From Ulva prolifera (taxonomy: Eukaryota > Chlorophyta > Ulvophyceae > Ulvales > Ulvaceae), in NCBI GenBank assembly GCA_023078555.1, contig CM041197.1:3395999-3459998 (forward strand): a DNA stretch of 64,000 nt, written 5' to 3'. Below, in pieces: positions 45,301 to 56,624 of this stretch (position 1 is the first letter of the stretch; the number at the start of each line of letters is the position of its first letter). The translations under genes were made by a program, and so were the position numbers. The notes below the pieces were generated by a model, which saw only the letters and a program-made list of their open reading frames with translations, was not told the origin of the DNA and searched no databases.

Positions 45301-46246
45301 CCAGATGGGGGTGATAGTGGCGAGCTGCTTCGGAAACGCCGTGCGGCAGCTCCCGCTGCTGCAGACGCTGTGTGTGCAGAACTGTTCGTGCGGGGACATG
45401 CACGCCACCAGCCTGTGCGGGGAGGCGCATGAAGGCTTTCCGAGTCTGCGGTCGCTGAGTGCTGGTGGACGGTACTGTGCAGACAGTGAGGAGTGTGAAG
45501 AACTCGCGGGCGCGTTGAAGTGCTCAACGTTTCTTGCGGGCTTGACGGCGTTGCGGCTGCGGATCAGCATGGCCAGCGCTGAAGGGGAACTCCTCGCACT
45601 GCAGCCCCCCATAGCTGCCTCCCTCACAGATATGACCAGCCTACGCAGTCTCATGTTGCCGTTTTGCTACCTAGAGGACTCCGGGCTGATGCGCCTGGCT
45701 GAGGGTTTGCCAGAGATGCAGCACCTCACGCAGGTGGACGTAAGTGGCAGCAATGCGTCTGCGGTGGGGGTGCTGGCCGTGCTGCGTGCTGCCGCCGCGG
45801 CCGGCAGTGGGGGTGGAGGAATGCGCTGGCTCAGTGTCTGCTACAATTCGGTCAGCCCTGAGCAGGGGCAAGAGGTGGCCCGGCTGCTCAGTGGCCTGCC
45901 AAGCCTCGAGGAGGTGGCCGTGGGGGACTCAGGCCTGGACACGCCGGGTGCGATTGAGTTGCTGCGCTGGATGCGGACGCTGAAGCAGCTGCGCAGGGTC
46001 ATCCTGCTGCTAGATGAGATCGCCATTGAGGATGTTGTGGAGTTTAGTGACGCGTTGTGTTGCATACCTGCACTCACACGGCTCGAGCTTGACATGGAGG
46101 GAGGTGACGGTTCTTTCCTTGACTGCCTGCAGACGGATTTAATGCAGGTGGCGCCAGCGTTGTGCGCGGAGGAGTGTGACTGGTTGAATGACGTGATCGA
46201 TGGGAACCCCTTGAACCCGTTTGGGTACAGGCTGCAGCGTGTGTGA
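42388..46246 (+). CDS. POZ/SKP1-like LRR protein, array member 2
   Basis: Exons 42388-42669, 43254-43427 and 44381-46246, all phase 0, about 773 residues. The start was chosen at the MMRSES codon because paralogs begin shortly before the first beta strand. Exon 1: VVKLQHDGSRSAFICG, SEAHTSRSALLDD, LEIPLTLSQAQAWLEY, ending LLHALK before GTGCGC. Exon 2: AASFLQDDCTEELIVAELST, acceptor GTTGTACAG; it has no ATG of its own. Exon 3: starts IAESTRTASLPAIL, has LLMLLPRSFHPVVMLARFPS (shared closely with member 3), a linker of about 100 residues, then RI-type LRRs from about residue 320 (LELGLISHS, LRELHLLVLN, LTALGLDNCF, LRSLMLPFCYLEDSGLMRLA). Followed in tandem by member 3. Confidence 0.8.
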
Positions 46247-47883
46247 TGCCCTGGGGTGTCAGAGTCAGCGTTTTATGCCGTAGTTTGTGGGTGGAAGTTG
46301 GCCATTGCGATGTGGTGTGTATGCTGAAGTACTCGTGATGAACCCCGAAGGGTGGTACACTATAGGTTGTGTTGTATGCTTCGAGTGTGTCTGTGAAGAA
46401 GTATTGCCGCAAATCATACAGCACTGTATGTGGCTCAAAGGAAGTGGGGCAGAACACACTGTGGCAACTGGTGAATGCACATTGCATCTTGCTAACTTCC
46501 GTAGCTATGCAGTGACGAGGTGTTCCGCCGCTTACATTTCTCATCTGTACCCACATTATCGGTGTTGCATGTCGCACAATGAACATGTTCCGGTTGGAAG
46601 GTACACATTGTCTGGCCTATGGTGTCAGAGCAGCCTCAGACCTCTCGAGAGACACAATCCCCACTGACAGTGTGTGCAATGTTACAATACGGTGTACTAC
46701 TCACGTAGGTAAGGACTCACGCCATTCCGATTGTTTGGTCAGGACTCCTGACTCAGGAGCGCTGTCACATATGTGCAGCAGCTACTGCTTGAGGTCTCGC
46801 ATGTTCATAGGGCTGGCATGTACCACCGGTATAGAATAATCGGATGCGATACCGGAATATTTGCAAATTGCGTTGTATGATAGACACGGTCCTGCCAGGC
46901 ATCAGCAGATGTAAGGTCGGGAAGTGTGGCCTCCTGGCAGACCAGGCATTGCTGCTCACAACAAGTCCGAGCATAGACATCGAGGAGGCAGATACACCAG
47001 AATTTGCATTTGCAGCCCTGACTGCCCCCGTCAGTGCATCAAATGCCTACAGAAGAGTAAAGCTGCGTGTTTAACACTGACTCGCCTAGTTGCTGGTTGT
47101 GCGCTGCATGATGTCAAGCAGTTTTAAAAACAGTATCATTCAAGTGGATCTCATGCGGATCCCGGATCCGACCCATGTATTACAACGTCGGATCGCGCGG
47201 TTGTCAGGCTGCACACTGCCAGACAATGGCATAATGCGCGCGGTCACCAAGGGCCCGGTCAATGTCGATTTGCATTGAGAAAATATGTTGCGCTCATATC
47301 CTCTATCCTGTACGGATGGCGCATGTGGTGCTGACGACAGATGATGTGATCAGACTTTGCCATGATGGAAAGCATGGCACGGCGTTTGCTGCTGTGCCGT
47401 CTACAGGTATCAGCTGGATTTGTCAAAATATTACATGTGTACTACTTTCCCAGTGCTGCATTGGAGTTCCATTGGATCTGGCAAACCGGCGCAAGTGCAC
47501 ACAGCTGTGCACAGGCGCAAGTAGCCCGGCGACGAGAACAGTCACTCTTGCGAACCAAGTATCAAAGCAGATACCACATGTGTTATCACCCTGGGCCTTG
47601 CTGTGAAATCGCATTTTTTTGCGGATTTTACTTGCAACGGTGTTTGATCATGTGTTGCATGGCGGTGGCGTGGCGCCACTCACACGAGCTGCGTGCACTG
47701 GTCTGGCCATCCCTACCAGCGGCCAGTCTCTACGGTTTATAAGCAGGCCAGACTTTCCTTATCTTCACCAGTTGGCGTGCGTAACCTCGTTGCAACCATC
47801 ACTCCCGAAGACACCAGGCGACTCCGAGCCCGAGGACATCGGTAACGTTACCGTCTGCAGGCAACTCAGCAATCTTTCTCAAA
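46247..47883. other. Intergenic region between array members 2 and 3
   Basis: No gene supported. It contains one minus-strand copy of the dispersed motif (CTACAGAAGAGTAAAGCTG, 47048-47066). Confidence 0.4.
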
Positions 47884-50646
47884 ATGAGTCCAGGAGTCGA
47901 CCGTATCACCGTACCTGCTGCGTCTGTGAGTTTTTGCCAAGATGGCGACGTGCTGAAGTTTGTTTGCGGGGACGAGGCCATCGAGATTTCCTCGGAGCAC
48001 GCCAAGAGATATCCATTCTTGCCCAGGAGCCCGTCGGAAGACCGTACAAAGGCCTGCTGTATACCATATTCCATGAAGGAGGTGCGGGCGTGGTTGGAGT
48101 TGTCACTCCAATTGCAAAAGGATGCGGACATGTTGCCCGAACGAAGTGACGAGAGCCTCCTTCAAGCTCATGAGGTGCGAATGCCATGCTCTGCTCATGT
48201 TCTCCTAATCAATTTCAGTGTATTCTCATGCCGTTTGTGGTCCATCCCGGCTGTCGGGGTGCCGTCTCCGTGGGAGCAGTTGCGTCAACCTCAGGCAGCT
48301 GCGTGAACCAAAGGTAGGGATCAGGCATCGTTGCTTTCTGTCATAATGTGAGATGTGGTAAAATTTGCCATCATTGGTCTATCGCTTGCCATCGTAACAG
48401 GTAAACGGTGCCTCCGTTCCAAGGTTCTCAGAGAATATGACCGATTTATTCTGCATGGCCTTGTGTCTGTTCAGGTGGCGGAATACATCGGCGATGTTGT
48501 CACGGGGGATAATATCCGTTATCGCCTAGCCCAAGTGTTCGCTCTTGAGCCACTCAGTACTTCCCACTCAATGATCTCATCTAAAACGACTGCTCTGGAA
48601 GGCAAGCGTGCTAGAGTTGTCAAGGTATGGCTGTCGTCCTCCAGAGCAGACTCCTGTCATTCATGCGATGGTGCACACCTGCAATTATGGGGGTTTGTGG
48701 TGCAGATTATCAACAAACTGTCACACCAAAACCTTCTCCGGCTACTGGCACTGGTGGAGCCGAGGCCCGTAGAAAACATGCAATTTGACTTCTCAGATCA
48801 TCCGCCAGCATTCACAGCATGCCTTGCCCACCTCTTGGAGCTCCTCCCTTCCTCATGTCATCCTGCAATCTTGTTGTCACGGTTTCCCTCGCTTGCACAG
48901 GGCTCACTCACCATACCGAAGCTGCCATTCTCATCAGACCCTTTTTCCATCGACCTTTTCCTCAGCAACCCTGCTCCCACTCCCACCATGGAATTGCTCG
49001 TGGCCGCCTCTGCTTTCACCAACCGTGACCCGCTCACTGTATGGAAGCGCTTGTCACGGCGCCAACTCCTCCCATACTGTCTATCTCGCCATATACCTTC
49101 GTCTCATCTCCCAAGGTTCACCAAGAAGCGACTCCTCATTGTCCCAGAGTGCGACCGTGACCCACCACACTGCAACAGCAATAAACGCATGAATCTGCCA
49201 ATGCCTAGCGCCTCATCTCAGGACAGCCCTCACTCGGGGTCCACCTTTGCGACCTCGAATCCTGCGACGATGCTGATGCCCTCTGTACACTTCCCCTACA
49301 TGCCAGTCCCCATGACAGCGCACCTGACAAGCCTGACTCTGCACCTCCAGCCTGGTGAACCCGCTGAGTGGTGTGCCGTGCTCGCCGAGCTGCGGGCGCT
49401 GCACAGCATCCACCTCTGCGTCGACCTTGTCTCAGAGCCCAGCCTGCTCGACTTCCTCAGCGCTCTGACCTCGAGGCCTTCCCTCGGCCGCCTGCTCATC
49501 ACGGCCGCAGCGCCGGTGGACGCTGACACTGCGTGCATCGGAGACATCGTGATGGGCCTCGTCTGCCTGCCTCGCCTCCCCTCGCTCACGCTCGACGGCT
49601 GCTTCCAGTTCGGCCGCCTGCAAGACCCCGAGTCACGTGAGCTGGAGCTCGCACATCTCTCGTCCCTCTCAGCACTCTCATTCCTCAGCCTGCGCCGCAA
49701 CACCATTGCCGCCGGCCACATGCAGGAATGGGTGCCGAGGCTGGCGTGTGTCGTGCAGCGCTTCCCCCGTATCCAGGAGCTGTGCCTTGCAGACACCAGC
49801 TTCGGGGGTGACCTCATGCAGGAGATGGCCAGGTCTGGCATGCCCCCTGCCCTCAAGAGCCTGGACCTCTCACGCACGGCCGCGGAGTGCTGCGCTGGCG
49901 GTGGCGTCGGGGCGCTGCTGTGCGAGCTGCCATGCGCCTCCAAGCGCGCGCATGCGACTGTCACAGAGCTCACAGCTCTGACCCTCCAGGGGAGTAACAT
50001 TGCGAGTGAGACGGCGCTGGTGACCGCTCTCGGGCTGACACTGAAGCTGCGCAGCCTCGACCTGAGTCACTGTGGGCTGCGCGACTCCGCGATGACCGCG
50101 TTTTCAGACCTCCTGCCTGGGTACTTGTCGCTGGAGCGACTGGATGTCGGATGGAATCGCCTCACCTGCAGCGGGCTGACTGACTTGCTGGCAGCGGGGC
50201 GGCAGAGCCGGATGGAGGGTGGTGCTCACCGCCTGAGACGGCTTGGCATTGCAGGAGCCGCGGTCGAGCGCGGCAGTGTGGAGCACCTGGCCTATCAGAT
50301 TGGCAGAATGAAGGGTCTGCAAGTACTGGACATCTCTGGTCAGAAGCTGGGTGGGCAGGGTGCATGCACAATGCTGAAGGCCTTCCGTGGCTTGCGAGGC
50401 CTCCATGGGCTGATGCTATCGGACAACGCCATCACATCGAGAGACTACTTGGACTTCACAGCTGGGCTTGATTCGATGAAGCAGCTGAGATGGATCGAGG
50501 TGTCAAAGCCTGGTGCATGCAACAGCAGTGTGATGCATTTGCATCTGTCCCACATGCACTTGATTGCTCCATGGATCCGTGTGTTCATACGGTCTGGCTC
50601 GGAGCAGCCCAGTCCTGGTAGGAGCGGTGAAACATCACCGCAGTAA
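47884..50646 (+). CDS. POZ/SKP1-like LRR protein, array member 3
   Basis: Exons 47884-48174, 48475-48624 and 48706-50646, all phase 0, about 793 residues. Exon 1 (ATG 47884): VSFCQDGDVLKFVCGDEAIE, ISSEHAKRYPFLP, IPYSMKEVRAWLELSL, ending LLQAHE before GTGCGA. Exon 2: VAEYIGDVVTGDNIRYRLAQ, acceptor TGTTCAG, donor GTATGG. The 81-bp second intron has no stop and is a multiple of three, so retention would keep the frame. Exon 3: IINKLSHQNLLRLLALVEPR, LLELLPSSCHPAILLSRFPS, then a linker and LRRs (LTSLTLHLQPGEPAEW, LPSLTLDGCFQFGRL, LRSLDLSHCGLRDSAMTAF, LERLDVGWNRLTCSGLTDLL, LQVLDISGQKLGGQGA). It is closest to member 2 in the segment before the LRRs. Confidence 0.8.
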
Positions 50647-52350
50647 CTGGGACTCTGAGGTACAGCACAGGGAGCAGACCTTGGATGTGGGCTGATGTCA
50701 TGCTTGCAGAACTCATGGCAATCCTTGAAGTTCTGGCAGAGTTTCACCAGTGGCATGCTGCCACCACCCTTTTTACTGTGATGACTGGTCAGTGATGCTG
50801 GAGGGTGAGTCGCCATATCTGTGCATGAAGGATAGGCAAGAGGAAGGTTGTGCTGCAGCGATCGCGCTTTGCATCTAGCCAAGTCGTGCATTCCGGGGTC
50901 TATACATGTGCACGATCACATATCACATAGCCCTCTATCAGGCTTGGTGACCCTTCTATGGTACAGTGACAGCCAGCACAGCCTGAAGCACTACCACGAA
51001 CTCGAGTTAGCAACAGCCTTGCGTTCATAGTGTGATGATGTGTGTAACGAGGTTCTCATGCCCATTGCCTGTGCTTGATGGTGACATGCATATACACAGT
51101 GCATGCAGCATTCTCAAGCTTGTCCTGTGCGTCCACAGCTTCAGAGGGATACACAGAGCACATACTTGTTGCGCAGCTCAGGCAAATGCTGGTTCCTGAT
51201 TGTGGACCCACTTGTTGTGTGTCGTTGCTTGTGCTTCTTGCTAACTTTTGTGTTGCCATGGTGCACAGAACTGGCAATGGCAACCAAATTGAACAGCATG
51301 GCATAGCGTAGTATCGCACGTACCTGGCAAATATACCTGGTACACATGTTGCCAGATTTGCCCATCTGTGTGCTAAGGCGTGTCTGCTTCTGCACGTGAC
51401 GCCTACCAGTTGCTCTGTGCCTGGCAGAATGCCATGGCTACAAGTATGGTCAGTTCCAGTGTCCAGCAGAGTTCATCCTAGTGGCATCACCAGCTTCACA
51501 GATGAGCTAATGCTCGCGCATCATACAGCCCAGGGCAACAGTGGTAGCTTGGACTCAGGCTCAACCATAGTGGGTACCACGGTGAAGGGCGGGAGGGTAG
51601 CCGATCCCTGGCAAGGGGAGGCAATCTGAGCCTCGGCTGCTTCACTGTGCTGTCAGCTGTCGAAATTTCAATTTGCTGCGGTACAGCCAAGTGTGCATGC
51701 CTACAGGCGAAAGATGTCAGCGAGGCCTCTATCGCCTTTTGGCTTGCACGACGTTGATGCATTGATACCCGGACACTGATGCATGCAAGCACGAGCTCGC
51801 CCACAAAGAATCGTAGAGTGGGGGTCCAGCGTGAGGCGTTGGCTGGCTCGCCAGCGCTGCAGTATACCAAATTTCCACGCATCAGCTGGCTAGGCTTGTG
51901 CGTGATCGGCATGCATCACCCGCCACGAATTCCGCCAATGTATGGATTGGCAACATTCCGAGGTCTTGCCAACTAACGCACACAGTGATGTGATCACGTT
52001 GTTGCTCCATCTGCTGAAGTGTATGTGTTCCACCAACGAGCTCCAACGATGTCATGTGCACCTATGTTCGAAGCACGGTGATATCTAGCCGGTTGCAGTG
52101 TGCGCTGGCGCATAGAAACTTCCACTGCATGATATAATTGTATTTGACTGCTTTCTTAATTCAGCACGTTCAGCGCCGTCGTCGCTTAAAGCAACCCATC
52201 GGAGCTGCTGTGCACCAACACACCTCCGGCGACACGTACCACTCAGGCCAAGTGCAAACTGGAGACTCAGGAAAACTATCTGAAGATTTGTTCCAGTCTT
52301 TGTCGCTCTGCGCCTGTTCGCAACTGCTCAGTCCTCCGAGGCGCTCTGGG
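50647..52350. other. Intergenic region between array members 3 and 4
   Basis: Short frames only, none with domain content. Probably the 3' flank of member 3 and the promoter of member 4. Confidence 0.4.
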
Positions 52351-53660
52351 ATGCTTCTGCTGACGTGCCGTTCGCCCGACACGGACGACATCGCGGTCAT
52401 AATCGGCGATCGACAGATTCCCGTACCTGAGGCTGCAGTGTCCAGGAGTGCAGTTCTGCGGACCATCTCGGGAGATGTACAGGAGGGCGAGCGTGTGCCA
52501 ATCCCAGCGGATGAGCCCGGTTTCAGGGCTTGGCTGAAAACCGCCCATGCCGCGACTGACGTACAGTGCCAGGCGCTGCTGACGCCTTTCACAACTCTTG
52601 CTGTTGCCCAGATGGTTCAGGTGAGCCTGCTGCTTGCTTCGTGCGTTTGCCCGCACTGATCGGTGTGACGTACCATCATCCGACGGTTGCTATTTTGCCG
52701 TGGAAGCCCTCGAATCGCACTGTTATTACCGCAAGAGTATTCTTTCGCTGGCGGATGCTTGCGTTCGGAGCTACCGTCGCCATGTTTGTGCTGCGTACAG
52801 CTTCAACACAGCTGCACCGCTCCTTGCTCATCCGTTCTGGCCGATCCGCGCTGGCACTCAACCCAAGCCCGCTGCTTTCCGCTGCTGTCGTGCATGCCTG
52901 GCCCGGATGCACTTCTGTGCGTGTCGGGCGATCATGAGCCATTTAGGAAACTGCCTGTTATCCTCGAATCTCATCTCAGCTCCGCAAGCAGCTGTCCACA
53001 CTCTCAACGCAGCGCACTGGGTGTTCTGGTGCTTCCGGTGTGGCCAACTATCTCTTGATTTTCCCGCATTACCCTTGTCACACTCGGCCGATCCCACCGT
53101 GGCTCTACCCCGCCACATCAGGCACACCGTGAAGACACATTTGTTCGCAGCGGCGGCAGGTGCTCTACAGGTAGCGCTGCGTGCCAGAGCGCGCTCGCAT
53201 TCCTCACGCAAACGTTGAGGCGGTGCATGTGTGATCTGCCTACCTGCCGCTCCGGCTGCCGGCCCCGCTGACCCCTACCCCATCCCGGCGCCGGCAGGCC
53301 CACGAGTCAGCCTCCTTCTCCTCCACATGCATGGGCACCCAACAGGCCACCAGCACATCAAGCACTTGCGCAACATGGCGCCATGTTGACAGCATCAAGC
53401 GGTGCACTTTGTACCTGATGCAGTACACATCCAGTCCGGCTTGCACGCCAGCATGCGCTCCCCAAGTGAGACTGCTCCTGCTGCTGACCGGTGGGTGCGG
53501 GCCGCTGGTGCAGGTTGCGGACGGCCTCGGCGACCCGATCGGGGTGGCTGCGGGGTGCAACGACATCTGCGCCCGCCTCTTCCCGACGACCGTCCAGAAG
53601 TGCACCCGGGAGGCCGACGCCTCCAACATACAGCCCGCCGAGGTCCGCCTCCCCATCCAT

Positions 53661-53702
<42 letters not shown>

Positions 53703-55539
53703 GAGCGGCGCCCCTCATGTCCCCGTTCTTCATGCGAGGCCTTCTAGGCGGATTATGTGTTCCTGTATCATGCTACAAGAGGGCCTGTGCACGATGCTGC
53801 ATTACCAGTGACAGCAGTGCCAGTGACAGCTGCATTACGAGTGACACTCAATCATGTTACTTAGTGTTACTTAGTGTTACTCCGTGATGCATCGCCAGGG
53901 TGCTGGTAATGCAGCATCAGCGGTAGCAGATCCAGTAGGCATCCGCTACGCATGATGATTCACCCGGATCCTGCTTGACGAGCACATGCACATGCCGCGA
54001 ACGGTCACAGCACAGCACGGCGGTGCCCGGTCCGCGCAGCATGGCTGCACATGCATGGCGCCGCCAGCAGCGCAGCACGGTCGAGCTCGTCACCACCACC
54101 CGGCATGCATGCAGGTGCTAGACGTGCTGCCGCTCGGCATCCAGATGCGCGTCATGCGCTCTGCGCCTTCCCTCCAGGCCCTCCTGCGCACCCTCCCCCC
54201 CCACCACCACCCCTCTGCCGTGTCCGCGCACATCCGCACCATCGACGCCGCCGCCGCGCTCCAGATCCCGCACAACTGGGCCGACGCCGCCGTCTGGGGG
54301 CCCGGCACCGCGGCCATCGGAACCCTGACGCACCTCACGCGGCTCAGCGCCGCCATCACCGTGCCCGGCCCCGCGCGCGCGCTGGACCCCCCTGGCCAGG
54401 CGGCCGCAGAAGAGCGGCTGGGCAGCCTGCTGGAGAGCGTGGCCAAGCTGAGCCGCCTGCGCAGCCTCACGCTGTGCGGCCTCAGCGCGACGCCCGCGCA
54501 CATGTCCCGCCTCGCCGCATGCATGCGGCTGCTGCCCGCCCTCACCACCCTGCGCCTCTCCGGATCCATCCCGGGCGGCGGCCGACTGCGGGAGGCGCTC
54601 GAGCCATGCATCATGCTGCAGACCCTATCGCTCGCGCGGCTCGCGCTGACTGAGGCGCATGTGGGGGAGCTGGTGGCGGTGCTGCCGGCCATGCATGCGC
54701 TCTCCGCGCTGGACCTGTCACATACTGGGCTCACGCACGCCATGTGCGAGCAGCTGCGCCCGGTGCTCCCACGCATGCCCGAGCTTCACACCGTGAACCT
54801 CGCGTTCAACTGCCTCGGCGGCCTCCAGATGGAAGAGTGGCGTCAGGCGACGGCGGCGGAGGGCGCAGATGCAGATCGACACGCACCACCTGTAGCCACA
54901 GCAATCCGCGTGATTGACCTGACAGGGAACACCCTCGCGCTGCCGGGCGCTGCGGTCTGCCACCGTGGCACGGCGCTGCCGTTTGTGCACGGGCAGACAG
55001 CGCTGACGCGCCTGGAGCTCGCGTACACGAGCGTGCTCGCTCCCGGCGTCCGGGTCGCGCACGCCGCGGCTCTGAGAACGTTGACCAGCCTCCGCAGCCT
55101 CCGGGCGCAACAGTGCGGCCTCGGCACGTCCGGGGCGGAGGCCCTTGCACAGACCTTCCCCCAGCTGCGCGCACTCACAGAGCTCGAGCTGCCGTTCAAC
55201 GGAATCGCGGACGGCGGCGCGGTAGCGGTGGCAAAGTGGCTACCGCGGCTCCAACAGCTGGAGGTGCTGAGCCTCGCGGCAAACGGGATCGGGGACTTTG
55301 GCGCGGAGGAGGTGGCCGCGGCAGCGGCCGCGCTGCCGCGGCTGCGGCGGCTGAGCCTGCTGAATAATGTGATAGGGGATGCGGGCGCGAGGGCGGTGGG
55401 CCGGATGGTGCCGGACATGCACGGCCTCCGGCAGCTGATGCTTGCTGCGAACCCTATCACCGAGCGGTGCGAGAACGAGGTGGAGGGGGTTTGTGGGAGA
55501 CACGGCGTGCGCGTGCTTGCACGGCGGGGCGCCTGGTGA
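52351..55539 (+). CDS. POZ/SKP1-like LRR protein, array member 4
   Basis: Exons 52351-52620, 53514 to about 53642 and 54115-55539, phase 0, about 607 residues. Exon 1: MLLLTCRSPDTDDIAVIIG, IPVPEAAVSRSAVLRTI, VPIPADEPGFRAWLKTAH, ending AVAQMVQ before GTGAGC; the clearest POZ/SKP1-like member. Exon 2: VADGLGDPIGVAAGCNDICA, acceptor CTGGTGCAG, followed in the intron by a 38-C homopolymer. Exon 3, acceptor CATGCATGCAG: VLDVLPLGIQMRVMRSAPSL, LLRTLPPHHHPSAVSAHI, then LRRs (LTTLRLSGS, LSALDLSHTGLTHAMCEQL, LTELELPFNGIADGGAVAVA, LEVLSLAANGIGDFGAEEVA, LRRLSLLNNVIGDAGARAVG). It groups with member 1 by the LRSAPS/MRSAPS segment. Another open segment in the first intron (about 53020-53170) was not used because exon 2 at 53514 matches the paralogs far better. 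Confidence 0.8.
53663..53700. repeat. C38 homopolymer in intron
   Basis: Thirty-eight consecutive C begin about 20 bp after the proposed exon 2 donor of array member 4. Length is likely unstable and sequencing-error-prone. Confidence 0.95.
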
Positions 55540-56624
55540 TCCCTCAATGGCTCAGTGGTGGAACCCCCACCCCGTATATTTGAAGCCAAGTGAACTTCGG
55601 CCCTCGCTGCCATGCAATGGCTAGGGGCCCCGTGATCTGTTCCAGACGCTGTGGGATGGGCTAGTCACACTTGAAGGTGCAACGCGTTGCAACGGCAGAT
55701 AAGTGTGATGTTGTAGCGACAACGCATGTGCGTGGATTGGAGCCACTGCAGTGTAATCGTGTGAAGCTGTTTGCAGTCAGGAGGTGTGCATATCTCGTCT
55801 CAGGGCCGGCGATGAATTTGACAACAGCGCTGATGCGTGTCCGCCCGCGGGGCTGCAGATGTCAGATGTGAGGTGCTTGTTATGCGTAACTGTTGCGTGA
55901 GGCTGCAGTAGAGCCCAGTTGTTTGGATGTTGCTTTCTTGTCGCATTTTGCTGTGCTTTCAGGCAGTGCTCAGAACGGGCCGAATGCATGCCTCTGGGTG
56001 ACGAGTTTGCGTCTGTACACCTTTCACTCTTTCCTGTACATGCATCGGAAGGGTGTTCAGTCACAATGCCATATGTCGGGGGAATGCACCTGGCACGGAC
56101 CTGCGCATCGATCAAACAGTTGAGTCGTCAGTATTTCTTCTCAGGACATGAGCTTTATATCAATACTGTGCTTAACGGAACGCCAGATCAATGCACCCCC
56201 GCCGCATGTCGACCAGATCTGCGTATTACCCTGGTCTCTCTAGGCCCATGCCACCATCGCCACCAATGTCTGCAACCCTGGCCGTCACCCCGCATGCATG
56301 CACGCCCCGGAGGAAGATCCGTGATCGCGCGCGCAGTGCACAGGCCAAGGCATCGCGAAGGCGCATGACAGCGCAGGACATGCCACGCCTCATGCGCCTA
56401 TATAACTCCCGCGACAGCGCCGCCGGCGCATCAGATTCGTCATACGTTCCAACAGCGTTGCTAGCTGCGGATGGGATCACGCCCGTCGCGCATTCGCTTG
56501 CTCGATCCGAACCAAATGACCTTGTACTGCTCGCCGGTCTACACCCATGCCTGAGGCATCCTGAACGTATGATCACCAGACTCCAGAGTCAACAGGCTAT
56601 TCTGTACTTCTTTGTGACGGAATC
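55540..56624. other. Intergenic region between array members 4 and 5
   Basis: It contains an open basic segment (PRRKIRDRARSAQAKASRRR, near 56310) just upstream of member 5 that I do not recognise. No other candidate gene. Confidence 0.35.

Noticed and set aside
53020-53170. Alternative second exon of array member 4 (SLDFPALPLSHSADPTVALP)
   Set aside because: It lacks the [VA]A..L.D opening shared by paralogs, which is present at 53514 with a good acceptor.
55540-55600. tRNA-like phrase (TGGCTCAGTGGTGGAA)
   Set aside because: No acceptor stem or B-box counterpart at the right distance.
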